Positions 9,573-17,791 are shown, counted from the stretch's first letter. The stretch: DNA of 64,000 bases from Azospirillum lipoferum (GCF_024170005.1 NZ_JALJXJ010000003.1:1-64000), one strand, 5' to 3'. Program-made: numbers and translations. Notes: generated by a model not told the origin, from the sequence alone.

Positions 9573-9712
9573 CGCCCGGCTGTCATCCCCGCCCGATTTC
9601 CGTCTACCTCTATACCACGGAAGGATGTCGCGAAACCGCTAACACCAACGGAATGGGTGTGACCTGAGCGGGACAAAAGGCAGGCATGCGGCGCCGTCCT
9701 GTGGCGATGGGT

Positions 9713-10363
9713 TCATGCCTCCGCGTCGGGCTGCCGGTCGGGAACGGCGGTGGCGAAGGCCGGCAGGCTGGCGCAGGCCGCCTCGATACGCAGCAGGGTG
9801 GGATAGCCTTCCAGCGCGCAACCCATCCGGCGGGCATTGAACAGCTGCGGCACCAGCAGGATGTCGGCCAGACCGGGTTCGTCGCCATGGCAGAAGCGCC
9901 CGGTCCGTGGATTGCCGGCCAGCTGCGCCTCCAGTGCGGTCAGCCCGACGGCGACCCAGTGCCGGTACCAGCCGTCGACCTCCTCCTGGTCGTGGCCCAT
10001 GGTCTTCAGATGGTTCAGCACCCGCAGATTGTTCAGCGGATGGACGTCGCAGGCCACCGCCAACGCCAGCGCCCGCACCCGCGCGCGGCCCGGCGCATCG
10101 GCCGGCAGCAGCGCCGGGGTGGGATGCGTCTCGTCCAGATATTCGATGATGGCGATCGACTGGGTCAGCACATGGTGCCCGTCGGGCCCGTCGACCTCCA
10201 GCGCCGGCACCAGATGTTCCGGGTTGAGGTCGGCATAGGGCGGCTTGGCCTGCTCGCCCTTGCGCAGATGGACGAAGGCCTGTTCCGGCGCCAAACCCTT
10301 CAGGTTCAGGGCGATGCGCACGCGGTAGGCGGCGGAAGAGCGGAAGTAGGTGTGGAGTTTCAC
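9713..10363 (-). CDS. maiA: Maleylacetoacetate isomerase (zeta-class GST)
   Basis: The 216-residue protein starts at GTG 10363 (VKLHTYFRSSAAYRVRIALNL); this is the family N-terminus, although the ribosome site is weak. The SSAAYRVRIAL motif holds the catalytic Ser and glutathione contact of zeta GSTs, and the LTQSIAIIEYLDE segment is the second GSH-binding stretch. It converts maleylacetoacetate, the product of homogentisate ring cleavage, to fumarylacetoacetate. It lies about 50 bases after the ABC ATPase gene on the same strand and is probably the last gene of the importer operon, while hmgA and fah lie 11 kb away. Confidence 0.92.
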   Translation of the reverse strand: MKLHTYFRSSAAYRVRIALNLKGLAPEQAFVHLRKGEQAKPPYADLNPEHLVPALEVDGPDGHHVLTQSIAIIEYLDETHPTPALLPADAPGRARVRALALAVACDVHPLNNLRVLNHLKTMGHDQEEVDGWYRHWVAVGLTALEAQLAGNPRTGRFCHGDEPGLADILLVPQLFNARRMGCALEGYPTLLRIEAACASLPAFATAVPDRQPDAEA

Positions 10364-10413
10364 GGGATTGGATCCGTTTTGGTTTTGCGGCGGCGATTCG
10401 GCATCGAAAGCTA

Positions 10414-11118
10414 TCACAGCCCGAGATAAGCCTGCCGCACCCGCTCGTTGCTGAGAAGGGCGGCGCCGCTGTCGCTCAGCACGATCTCGCCGGTCTCGAT
10501 CACGTAACCACGGTCGGCGATGGCAAGGGCCGCATGGGCGTTCTGCTCGACCAGCAGGATGGTGGTGCCCTCGCGCTTCAGCCGCTGCACCGCGTCGAAG
10601 ATCTCCGCCACCAGCAGCGGCGCCAGCCCCATGCTGGGCTCGTCGAGCAGAAGCAGGCGCGGCTTCGCCATCAGCGCGCGGCCAAGGGCGACGATCTGCT
10701 GCTGACCGCCCGAGAGTGTACCGGCGGGCTGGTCGCGCTTGACCTTCAGCACCGGGAACATCTCGTACAGCCGATCGATGTCGTCATCCGGCTTGCCGCT
10801 GCCGCGGCGGTAGGCGCCGAGGCGGAGGTTGTCCTCCACGCTTTGCGGGCCGAACAGCTGCCGGCCCTCCGGCACCTGCACCACCCCTTCGGCGACGCGG
10901 CGCGACGCCTTCATCCGGGTGATGTCGCAACCGTCGAAGGTGATGCGGCCGCTGCTGGCGGGATGGACGCCCGACAGGGTGCGCAGCAGCGTCGTCTTGC
11001 CGGCCCCATTGGCGCCGACCAGCGCCACCAGCTCGCCCTCCCGCACGGTCAGGCTGGCCGATTTCAGCGCGTGGATGCGGCCGTAATGGCTGTTGAGGCC
11101 CTCGATCTCCAGAAGCAT
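10414..11118 (-). CDS. Branched-chain-type ABC importer ATPase (LivF-like)
   Basis: The 234-residue ATPase has Walker A GANGAGKTT, Q-loop QVPEGR, signature LSGGQQQ, Walker B RLLLLDEPSMGLAP and a switch His in the NAHAAL region. The VPEGR motif and length are typical of LivF. It is the fourth importer gene; five genes (binding protein, two permeases, two ATPases) run 15144 to 10414 on one strand. The linked maiA, hmgA and mhaAB suggest uptake of an aromatic acid; P. putida U has an ABC system (HmgDEFGHI) for homogentisate. Confidence 0.92.
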   Translation of the reverse strand: MLLEIEGLNSHYGRIHALKSASLTVREGELVALVGANGAGKTTLLRTLSGVHPASSGRITFDGCDITRMKASRRVAEGVVQVPEGRQLFGPQSVEDNLRLGAYRRGSGKPDDDIDRLYEMFPVLKVKRDQPAGTLSGGQQQIVALGRALMAKPRLLLLDEPSMGLAPLLVAEIFDAVQRLKREGTTILLVEQNAHAALAIADRGYVIETGEIVLSDSGAALLSNERVRQAYLGL

Positions 11119-11129
11119 GGGGGCTCTCC

Positions 11130-11954
11130 TTACGGGGCCGCGCCGAGATAGGCGGCGATGACGTCCGGGTTGGCCGCCACCTCCTGCGGCGTGCCTTCGG
11201 CCAGCATGCGGCCCTGGTTCAGCGCGGTGATCCGGTGCGAGATGCCCATCACCATCTTCATGTCGTGCTCCACCAGGACGATGGTGACGCCGGTCGCGGC
11301 CACGGTCTTGATGACCTCGTCGATCTCGCGGCTCTCGGTGGCGTTCAGGCCGGCCGCCGGCTCGTCGAGCAGAAGCAGCTTCGGCTCCGACGCCAGCGCG
11401 CGGGCGATCTCCAGCCGCTTCAGCGCACCGTAGGGCATGGAGGCTGCGTCGGCATCGACGTACTTCTCCAGCCCGACCTCGGTCATCAGCTGCACGGCCC
11501 GGTCGCGTGCCTCGCGGTCCTTGCGCACCAGCGAGGGGAAACGGAACAGCGCCGGCAGCAGCCGGGTGTTCAGGTGCAGGTGCCGCCCCACCATGACGTT
11601 CTCCAGCGCCGTCATGTTGAAGAAGATCTGCAGGTTCTGGAAGGTACGCGACATGCCGCGGGCCGCCAGCCTGTAGGGCGCCATGCCCGACACGTCAGCC
11701 CCGTCGAACAGCACCCGGCCGCCCGACGGCTTGTAGACGCCGGTTACCAGGTTGAACAGCGTGGTCTTGCCCGCCCCGTTCGGTCCGATGATCGAATGGA
11801 TGTCGCCGGCGGCGATGGTGAAACTGAGATCACCGATGGCGAGCACGCCGCCGAACTCGCGGCTGAGATGCTCCACCTTCAGGATCGGCGGGCCGACACG
11901 GCGGGCCTGACTGGTCATATCCGGGGAAAGTTCTGCAGTCGCCAGCATCTTCAT
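11130..11954 (-). CDS. Branched-chain-type ABC importer ATPase (LivG-like)
   Basis: The 274-residue ATPase has Walker A GPNGAGKTT, a long Leu-rich insertion after it, signature-region AASMPYGALKRLEIARAL, Walker B LLLLDEPAAGLN and switch His (LVEHDM). The C-terminus ends GTPQEVAANPDVIAAYLG, as in LivG. The signature reads MPYGALKR instead of LSGGQ; this is normal for LivG. The ATG at 11954 overlaps the LivM-like stop in an ATGA arrangement, so the start is well fixed. It pairs with the LivF-like ATPase. Confidence 0.92.
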   Translation of the reverse strand: MKMLATAELSPDMTSQARRVGPPILKVEHLSREFGGVLAIGDLSFTIAAGDIHSIIGPNGAGKTTLFNLVTGVYKPSGGRVLFDGADVSGMAPYRLAARGMSRTFQNLQIFFNMTALENVMVGRHLHLNTRLLPALFRFPSLVRKDREARDRAVQLMTEVGLEKYVDADAASMPYGALKRLEIARALASEPKLLLLDEPAAGLNATESREIDEVIKTVAATGVTIVLVEHDMKMVMGISHRITALNQGRMLAEGTPQEVAANPDVIAAYLGAAP

Positions 11955-12898
11955 GCCCGCCTCCGCGCCGGGAACAGCGCCGCCAGGGTGGGAAGCAGCC
12001 CCTTGGGCATGAACACCATCGTCGCCATCAGGATGCCGCCCAGTACGATCTGCTGGTAATCCTGGAAGATCGTCAGCGCCTGCGGCAGCAGCGTCAGCAC
12101 CACCGCCCCGACGACGGCCCCGAAGGTAGAGGCCATACCGCCGAACACCACCATGGTCACCAGCTCGATCGACTTGAAGAAGTCGGCCTTGGCCGGGGTG
12201 ATCAGGCCGGCATAGTGGGCGAACAGGCTGCCGGCCACGCTGGCGAACACCGCCGACAGCACGAAGACCAGCACCTTGAAGCGCGCGGTATCGACGCCGA
12301 CCACTTCGGCCGCCACCTCCGACCCGTGGACGGCGCGCAAGGCGCGTCCCATCGGGCTGTCGATCAGGTTCAAGGACAGCCAGACCACGCCGACCAGCAG
12401 CACGCCGACCACCCAGTACCAGACCTTCTCGCCATACAGCTCGACGCCGAAGATCTTGAACGGCTCCACCATCATGCCGTCGGGGCCGCCGGTCAGGCCG
12501 CTTTCGGTGCGCAGCACGATCGACACGATGATGCCGATGCCCAAAGTCGCCATGGCGAGGTAATGGCCCTTCAGCCGCAGGATCGGCTTGGCGACCAGGA
12601 AGGCCAGCAGCCCGACGAACACGGCGCCGGCCAGCAGCGCCAGCACCGGCGGCCAGCCATAGCTGCCGACCAGCACGCCGGACGCATAGGCGCCGATGCC
12701 GAAGAAGCCGGCATGGCCCAGGCTGATCTGCCCGGCATAGCCGATCAGCAGGTTCAGCCCGACGCAGACCACGGCGTTGAAGCCGGCCAGGATGGCGATG
12801 TCGAGATAGAAGTTGTTGGGCAGGAAGGCTGGCAGGACCGCGATCACCGCGCCCAGTGCCAACAGGCCGGTCAGCCGCCCGTGAAGGAGTGCGTTCAT
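11951..12898 (-). CDS. Branched-chain-type ABC importer permease (LivM-like)
   Basis: A 315-residue membrane protein from the ATG at 12898 with about eight to nine hydrophobic helices. It has the family stretch GYAGQISLGHAGFFGIGAYA and the C-terminal EAA-like loop near ALRAVHGSEVAAEVVGVDTARFK that contacts the ATPase. It is the second permease of the importer. An extended upstream frame is read-through of other coding and is rejected as a start. Confidence 0.92.
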   Translation of the reverse strand: MNALLHGRLTGLLALGAVIAVLPAFLPNNFYLDIAILAGFNAVVCVGLNLLIGYAGQISLGHAGFFGIGAYASGVLVGSYGWPPVLALLAGAVFVGLLAFLVAKPILRLKGHYLAMATLGIGIIVSIVLRTESGLTGGPDGMMVEPFKIFGVELYGEKVWYWVVGVLLVGVVWLSLNLIDSPMGRALRAVHGSEVAAEVVGVDTARFKVLVFVLSAVFASVAGSLFAHYAGLITPAKADFFKSIELVTMVVFGGMASTFGAVVGAVVLTLLPQALTIFQDYQQIVLGGILMATMVFMPKGLLPTLAALFPARRRA

Positions 12899-12911
12899 CG
12901 GTTTCCGGTCC

Positions 12912-13787
12912 TTACACCCGTTCGGTGCCGCGCTTGCCGAACAGCCCGTTCGGCATGAAGAGAAGGACGGCCAGGATGATGACGAAGGCCACCGCATCCT
13001 TGTAGGCCGAGGAGATATAGCCGGCACCAAGCGCCTCGGCGATGCCGACGATCAGCCCGCCGGCCACCGCGCCCGGCCCATGGCCGAGCCCCCCCAGCAC
13101 CGCGGCGGTGAAGCCCTTCAGCCCCAGCATGATGCCCATCTCGGTGTAGGAGAAGGTGATGGGGGCGACCACCGCGCCGCCGACCGCACCCAGCGCCGCC
13201 GACAGTGCGAAGGACGCCAGAACCACTCGTTTCACGTCGATGCCGACCAGTTGGGCGGCCAGCCGGTTGTGCGAGGTGGCGAGGATCGCCTTGCCGGTCA
13301 GCGTCTTTGCGAAGAACAGGCCGATGGCGACGATCAGCACCCCGGCCGTGCCCACCACCCACAAGGACTGCGGCTGCATCGAGGCGCCCAGGAATTGGAT
13401 CGGCGTCTCGCCGGAGAAAGCGTCCAGCCGCTTGAAATCCTTGCCCCACACCAGCTCCGCGATGCCGCGCAGGAAGATCGAGGCACCGATGGTGATGATG
13501 ATCAGGGTGACGGTGGAGGCGTTGCGGGCGCGCTCGACCGCGAATTTCGCCACCAGCACCCCGACCAGCATGGCGCCGCCGCAGCCGATCAGGATCGCCA
13601 GCGGCAAGGGCACGCCCGACGCGGTCAAGGTGGCCGACGCCATGCCGCCGATCATGATGAACTCGCCCTGGGCGAAGTTGATGACGTGGCTGGCGTTGTA
13701 GATGATCGAAAAGCCGAGCCCCGCCAGCGCATAGATCGCGCCAATGGTCAGCCCCGACAGCAGATATTGCAGCAGTTCCGCGAACAT
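12912..13787 (-). CDS. Branched-chain-type ABC importer permease (LivH-like)
   Basis: A 291-residue membrane protein starting at the ATG at 13787 with AGGAA seven bases upstream. Family marks are LAGLGFSIIYNASHVINFAQGEF near residue 20-42 and a conserved ATSHNRLAAQLVGIDVKRV cytoplasmic loop (about 175-193). It has about eight membrane helices. It is the first permease gene after the binding protein, separated from it by a 190-base gap carrying two inverted copies of an intergenic repeat. Confidence 0.92.
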   Translation of the reverse strand: MFAELLQYLLSGLTIGAIYALAGLGFSIIYNASHVINFAQGEFIMIGGMASATLTASGVPLPLAILIGCGGAMLVGVLVAKFAVERARNASTVTLIIITIGASIFLRGIAELVWGKDFKRLDAFSGETPIQFLGASMQPQSLWVVGTAGVLIVAIGLFFAKTLTGKAILATSHNRLAAQLVGIDVKRVVLASFALSAALGAVGGAVVAPITFSYTEMGIMLGLKGFTAAVLGGLGHGPGAVAGGLIVGIAEALGAGYISSAYKDAVAFVIILAVLLFMPNGLFGKRGTERV

Positions 13788-13822
13788 CGTTGGGTTCCTG
13801 ATGTTCCTCTCCCGCGCACATT

Positions 13823-13961
13823 CCCCCCTCTCCCCCCCGGGGAGAGGGTCGGGGTGAGGGGGACGTGTGGGGTGGATTGGCGGGAATGCGAAGCGTGGCA
13901 ATTCAACCGACGCCACGCTCTGCATCCCCCTCACCCTAACCCTCTCCCCGGGGGGGAGGGG
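13823..13961. repeat. Inverted pair of interspersed palindromic repeats
   Basis: Copies at 13823-13862 and 13925-13961 face each other across about 60 bases; both match the copy at 147-184. They lie between the binding-protein gene and the LivH-like gene, so the transcript here can form a large hairpin. In ABC operons such structures often protect the upstream message and raise binding-protein levels over the permeases (established for other systems; inference here). Confidence 0.7.
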
Positions 13962-13977
13962 ATCCCAGCGACGCTCG

Positions 13978-15144
13978 TCACTTCACCAGCGCCCAATCGC
14001 CCTGCTTCACCTCCACCATGTGGAAGGCGTCCAGGGTCAGGCCCATGTGGTCCTTGGCGCTCATGGTCACGGTGCCGCCGGTGCCGACATAGCCCTTGGT
14101 CTGCTCGATAGCGTCGCGCAGCTTGGCCTTGTCGGTGCCGCCGGCGCGCTTCACCGCGTCCAGCGCGATCATCAGGCCGTCATAGGCATGGCCGGCGAAG
14201 GTCGAGACCTCGGTGCTGAAGCTGTCCTCGTAGACCTTGGTGAACTCGGTCACGACCTTCTTCTGCGGGTCGCCGTCGGGCAGCTGCGCGGCGACGACCA
14301 GACCGGCGGCCGGCAGGCGGACCCCCTCGGCAGCACCGCCGGCCAGCCGGATATATTCCTTCGACGCGACGCCGTGCGACTGGTAGAGCGGCAGCGAGAT
14401 GCCGAGCTGGCGGTAGTTCTTGGTCACCACCGCCGGACCCTGGCCCAGGCCGAACACCAGCACCGCCTGCGCCGCGGCGTTGTTCTTGATCTTGGTCAGC
14501 TGCGCGGTGACGTCGGTGTCCTTGGCGCCGTAGGTCTCGTCGGCGACCAGCTCGATCCCGCGCTCCTTGGCGACGGCGACGGTCTGCTCGCGGCCGGACT
14601 TGCCGAAGCCGCTGTCCTCGGACAGCAGCGCAAGCTTGGTCAGCCCGCGCTTCTTCATGTCCTCCATCACCTTTTCCGCCGCCATGCGGTCGGTGTGCGG
14701 AGTCTTGAACACCCACTTCTTCACCGGCTCCACGATCACCACGGCACCGGCCAGCGAGATGAAGGGCACGCCCGCCCGCTCCACCAGCGGCACCGCCGCC
14801 ATGGTCGCCGCGGTCGTGGTGCCGCCGACGATCACGTCGACGCCGTCGCTCTCGATCAGGCGCTTTGTGAAGGACGCCGCCTTGTCGGCGGCGCCGCCGT
14901 CGTCATAGACGGTCAGCTGCAGCGGACGGCCATCGACGCCGCCCGCCTTGTTGATGCGGTCGGCATACAGCTCCAGCACCTTCTTCTCCGGATCGCCGAG
15001 GAAGGAGGCCGGGCCGGTGGCCGAGACGATGGCGCCGACCTTGATCGGGTCCGCCGCCTGGGCGGCCCCGGACATCAGGCCGGACACCGCCATCATGGCG
15101 GTCATGGCGGTGAGAGCGATGGTGGCAAGCAGGCCTTTGCGCAT
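13978..15144 (-). CDS. Periplasmic substrate-binding protein of the ABC importer
   Basis: A 388-residue type I periplasmic binding protein from the ATG at 15144, with GGAGGA just upstream. The signal peptide (about 1-29) is LLATIALTAMTAMMAVSGLM then AAQA; the mature part begins ADPIKVGAIVSATGPASFLGDPE. It belongs to the leucine/amide/aromatic-acid group (Peripla_BP_6). The ligand is inferred from neighbours (maiA in the same operon; hmgA and mhaAB sharing its operator) to be a hydroxyphenylacetate or homogentisate rather than an amino acid. Confidence 0.9.
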   Translation of the reverse strand: MRKGLLATIALTAMTAMMAVSGLMSGAAQAADPIKVGAIVSATGPASFLGDPEKKVLELYADRINKAGGVDGRPLQLTVYDDGGAADKAASFTKRLIESDGVDVIVGGTTTAATMAAVPLVERAGVPFISLAGAVVIVEPVKKWVFKTPHTDRMAAEKVMEDMKKRGLTKLALLSEDSGFGKSGREQTVAVAKERGIELVADETYGAKDTDVTAQLTKIKNNAAAQAVLVFGLGQGPAVVTKNYRQLGISLPLYQSHGVASKEYIRLAGGAAEGVRLPAAGLVVAAQLPDGDPQKKVVTEFTKVYEDSFSTEVSTFAGHAYDGLMIALDAVKRAGGTDKAKLRDAIEQTKGYVGTGGTVTMSAKDHMGLTLDAFHMVEVKQGDWALVK

Positions 15145-15225
15145 GATGTCCTCCCGAGTGCTGCCCCGCTTGTCGCCGGACCGGGCGGCGGCCCGATCCC
15201 GGCGCTGCGAAACGATTTGCCTTAC

Positions 15226-15253
15226 ATAATGTTTCAAACGAAATAATTTCCAA
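15226..15253 (-). promoter_or_regulatory. Importer operon promoter with operator GTTTC-N4-GAAAT
   Basis: Read on the minus strand: -35 TTGGAA (15253-15248), 16-base spacer, -10 CATTAT (15231-15226). The palindrome GTTTCAAACGAAAT (15231-15244) fills the spacer. The same operator, in the same place between -35 and -10, recurs at 23654-23667 and 25104-25117. It lies 87 bases before the binding-protein start. Most likely a repressor (the MarR protein at 23739) binds here. Confidence 0.65.
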
Positions 15254-15349
15254 AGAAAAATTTTGGCTTCCGCAACCACAATCGAAGTACGGATGTTGCC
15301 GCCCGCCTCCCCTCCCTTTTGCGATCCCTCCGGAGCAGACCCAGGGAAT

Positions 15350-15369
15350 TGTCATTTCGTTTTATGACA
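15350..15369. promoter_or_regulatory. Inverted repeat upstream of paaX-like gene
   Basis: TGTCAT and ATGACA are perfect six-base arms around TTCGTTTT. The site is about 210 bases before the paaX-like ATG and 100 bases beyond the importer promoter. It is a probable regulator site; the core ATTTCGTTT matches nine bases of the 15231 operator read from the other strand. Confidence 0.4.
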
Positions 15370-15579
15370 CAAATTTACTTTGAAGCGCCAACCTAGTGTA
15401 TCACATTAATGATTGTCAAACGGAAAGTCCGAGCCCGCTCCTATCGGCCGCCGGCCGGAGTGTCTGCACTGTCGCGGCACTGGCCCAACCGGCCCCGGGT
15501 TTCGTATACAACTCCCTCGCTCCACCCTGATCCGCCCCACCCCTATCGCAAGCCGCACCGACAAGGACGCCCCCACCGC

Positions 15580-16524
15580 ATGGCCCGCCCGCGCCGCCCC
15601 GAAGACCTTGCCGCCCAGTTGACCGAGACCATCGCGCCGCGGGCGAAATCGCTGATCATCACCGTCTATGGCGACGCGGTGCTGCCGCATGGCGGATCGC
15701 TGTGGCTGGGCAGCCTGATCGAGTTGATGGGCCTGTTCGGCATGAGCGAGCGGATCATCCGCACCTCGGTCTTCCGGCTGTGCAAGGACGACTGGCTGAC
15801 CAACACCCAGATCGGCCGGCGCAGCTTCTACCGCGTCACCGACAGCGGGAAGGAACGCTTCGCCGCGGCGGAGCGGCGGATCTACGCGCCGCTGGCGCGC
15901 GAATGGGACCGCGGCTGGGACCTGCTGATGGTGCCGCCCAACGCATTGGATGCCGAGACGCGCGACGCCCTGCGGCGGGAACTGATCTGGCAGGGCTTCG
16001 GCGCAGCGTCGGCCACCGTCTATGCCCATCCCAACTGCGATGAAACGGCGATGCACCGGTCGCTGGCGGAACTTGGGGTAGCGGATAAGATCGTCCACAT
16101 GAAAGCGAGCCTGGACCGGGCGGAGGGCTTCGGCGCGCTGCGCGATCTGGTCCGAGGCTGCTGGGACATCGATCAGCTGGAACACGACTATGCGGCATTT
16201 CTGGATCACTTCCGTCCGGTCTGGGCGGCGGTCGATGCCGCCGACGCGCCGGACCCGGCCGCCTGTTTCGTCCTGCGCACGCTGATGATCCATGATTTCC
16301 GCCGCATCCTGCTGCGCGACCCGATGCTGCCGCCCGACCTGCTGCCGACGGACTGGCCGGGCCAGGAATCGCGAATGCTGACCCGCAACCTCTACCGCCG
16401 CCTCGCCGGCCCGTCGGAATCCTTCCTGATGCAGGCGGCGACCACCGCCAACGGCCCGCTGCCCGACGCCCAGCCCTCCTTCCACGGCCGCTTCGGCGGG
16501 CTGGAGAGCGTTGCAGCCGGCTGA
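15580..16524 (+). CDS. PaaX-family transcriptional regulator
   Basis: The 314-residue protein starts at the ATG at 15580. Its wHTH part (about 15-90, SLWLGSLIELMGLFGMSERIIRTSVFRL) and central domain (about 95-200, YAPLAREWDRGWDLLMVPP) follow the PaaX layout; length is in range for PaaX (about 300). PaaX represses phenylacetate degradation and is relieved by phenylacetyl-CoA in E. coli. Here no paaABCDE genes are adjacent; it is divergent from the importer operon and upstream of the diiron gene in the same direction, so the regulated genes may be those. Confidence 0.85.
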   Translation: MARPRRPEDLAAQLTETIAPRAKSLIITVYGDAVLPHGGSLWLGSLIELMGLFGMSERIIRTSVFRLCKDDWLTNTQIGRRSFYRVTDSGKERFAAAERRIYAPLAREWDRGWDLLMVPPNALDAETRDALRRELIWQGFGAASATVYAHPNCDETAMHRSLAELGVADKIVHMKASLDRAEGFGALRDLVRGCWDIDQLEHDYAAFLDHFRPVWAAVDAADAPDPAACFVLRTLMIHDFRRILLRDPMLPPDLLPTDWPGQESRMLTRNLYRRLAGPSESFLMQAATTANGPLPDAQPSFHGRFGGLESVAAG

Positions 16525-16575
16525 CGCCCGTTTTCTGATACCTAGCTACCGATGAAAATCCGCTTTGCGAACGAA

Positions 16576-16589
16576 TTGATCTGGATCAA
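16576..16589. promoter_or_regulatory. FNR/FixK-type anaerobox upstream of diiron gene
   Basis: TTGAT-CTGG-ATCAA is a perfect match to the FNR/FixK consensus TTGAT-N4-ATCAA, inside a longer perfect palindrome (GAATTGATC-TG-GATCAATTC, 16573-16592). A class II activator site would place a start near 16624, and TTTAAAT (16615-16621) lies about where a -10 would be. The box is 174 bases before the diiron ATG and 52 bases after the paaX-like stop. Oxygen-dependent control of the diiron pair is the simple reading. Confidence 0.65.
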
Positions 16590-16656
16590 TTCGACACATC
16601 CGCGCGTATTCCTTTTTAAATCAGTTGTTTAGCAGCATTCCTCCGTGCCGATAACA

Positions 16657-16695
16657 TGATACAGAATTTGTTGATGATCAAAAATATCTGTGTCA
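16657..16695. promoter_or_regulatory. Inverted repeat TGATACAGA-N21-TCTGTGTCA before diiron gene
   Basis: Nine-base arms (16657-16665 and 16687-16695) with one mismatch and a 21-base AT-rich centre. It lies between the anaerobox and the diiron start. It could bind the adjacent PaaX-like protein as a repressor; the TGATAC half recurs as GTGTATCAC at 15396 and 25051. The match to known PaaX sites (TGATTC-type) is only partial. Confidence 0.4.
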
Positions 16696-16762
16696 TATAA
16701 AAACCATAGGGCGCCGATGGTAATGTGAGCGCCCGCGGAACGCTCCCGGAGGAAACGCCCCC

Positions 16763-17791
16763 ATGTCCAAGGACTACACCCCCATCGCGAACAGGATGGA
16801 GTTCCCCCCCGACACGCCGCAGCCGAACGTCTATCCGCTGTCCTGGGTGTCGCAGACCAAGAAGCTGGAAGAGGTCTACGCCGCCGCCCAGCGCGAGAAC
16901 TGGGATCCGGCCAAGCTGCCCTGGGACAGCTTCGACGTGTCGCGCTACAGCTGGGAGGAGCGGGAGGCCATCGCCTATTGGTGGACCATCCTGTCGGTGT
17001 TCGACGCGTCGGCCCCGCCGGTCTTCGCCCATGCGCTGATCAAGACCTACGAGGTGCATGAGGAGGACCCGGTCCGCCGCTGCTTCTTCTCCGTCACCCG
17101 CGACGAGCAGAACCACGAGCAGATGTGCGGGCTGGCCATCACCAAGCTGCTGGAGGCCGCCAGCCCGCTGACCTACGAGCCGAGGACGGATCTCGGTCGC
17201 CGGCTGCAGAAGAACGCCCATTGGCTCTACTACAATGGCGGGCGCTATTGGGACGGCTACAAGAAGGCGGTTCCGAAATACTCGCTGGCTGTGCTGTTCA
17301 GCTCGTTCCTGATGGGCGAGATCGCGGCGGCGACCATCTTCCACCAGATGGCGGCCGGCTGCAGCGAGCCGGTGTTCAAGGAGGCCTTCCGCAACATCGG
17401 CCGCGACGAGGGCCGCCACATGGCGATCTGCATGTCGGTGATGGAGCGCGACTATCCCCATCTGGCGGTGGAGGACCGGTCGATCATCACCAAGCAGATC
17501 CGGGCCGGCTACCTGTTCCTGTCCGCCGTCCTGTTCGAACCGCCGCCCCAGTTCTGGGACCTGCCCGACGACTTCATCGCCACCCAGCGCGAGGCCGAGG
17601 CGATCGCCCGCAACGCCGGTTTCCACATCCCGGATTACGAGGCGAAGAAGGAGAACTGGCGCAACGCCATGCTGAACCTGAAGGGCGTGCTGGACCGCTA
17701 CGGCATCCCCTTCCCGGCGATTCCCGAAGTCGGCATCACCGGCGAGGAAGTGCGGGACGTCGACATGGACGAAATCATCCCGGTGTTCTGA
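16763..17791 (+). CDS. Ferritin-like diiron protein, putative oxygenase component
   Basis: The 342-residue protein has two ExxH helices: E115-x-x-H118 (RDEQNHEQ) and E216-x-x-H219 (RDEGRHMA). E186 (MGEIAAATIFHQ), 30 residues before E216, is a further ligand, and D81 (FDASAPPVFAH) by quasi-symmetry, giving a carboxylate-bridged diiron site (D/E...ExxH...E...ExxH). The next gene is a complete NAD(P)H ferredoxin-type reductase, so the pair is most likely a soluble hydroxylase. It is not PaaA or BoxB. The substrate is unknown; the surrounding genes point to an aromatic acid. A ribosome site GGAGGA lies before the ATG. Confidence 0.8.
   Translation: MSKDYTPIANRMEFPPDTPQPNVYPLSWVSQTKKLEEVYAAAQRENWDPAKLPWDSFDVSRYSWEEREAIAYWWTILSVFDASAPPVFAHALIKTYEVHEEDPVRRCFFSVTRDEQNHEQMCGLAITKLLEAASPLTYEPRTDLGRRLQKNAHWLYYNGGRYWDGYKKAVPKYSLAVLFSSFLMGEIAAATIFHQMAAGCSEPVFKEAFRNIGRDEGRHMAICMSVMERDYPHLAVEDRSIITKQIRAGYLFLSAVLFEPPPQFWDLPDDFIATQREAEAIARNAGFHIPDYEAKKENWRNAMLNLKGVLDRYGIPFPAIPEVGITGEEVRDVDMDEIIPVF

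Larger units (their letters stand above)
15145..15579. other. Intergenic region between importer operon and paaX-like gene
   Basis: The region is divergent between the two transcription units and AT-rich at 15225-15275 and 15345-15420. It holds the importer promoter/operator (15226-15253), the perfect inverted repeat TGTCAT-N8-ATGACA (15350-15369) whose core TTTCGTTT resembles the operator half, and GTGTATCAC (15396-15404), which recurs at 25051-25059. Nothing coding is seen. Confidence 0.6.

Noticed and set aside
7470..9662. A 730-residue plus-strand frame over the hybrid kinase
   Set aside because: Antisense shadow of a gene with clear kinase domains; composition typical of reverse-strand GC-rich frames.
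10414..13787. tRNA or rRNA genes anywhere in the window
   Set aside because: No CCA-ended cloverleaf or rRNA signature was recognised by eye; a covariance-model search (tRNAscan-SE, Infernal) could overturn this.
16763..17791. Ribonucleotide reductase R2
   Set aside because: Diiron ligands resemble R2, but R2 radical-Tyr motifs and length are missing and no nrdA is present; the adjacent reductase indicates an oxygenase.
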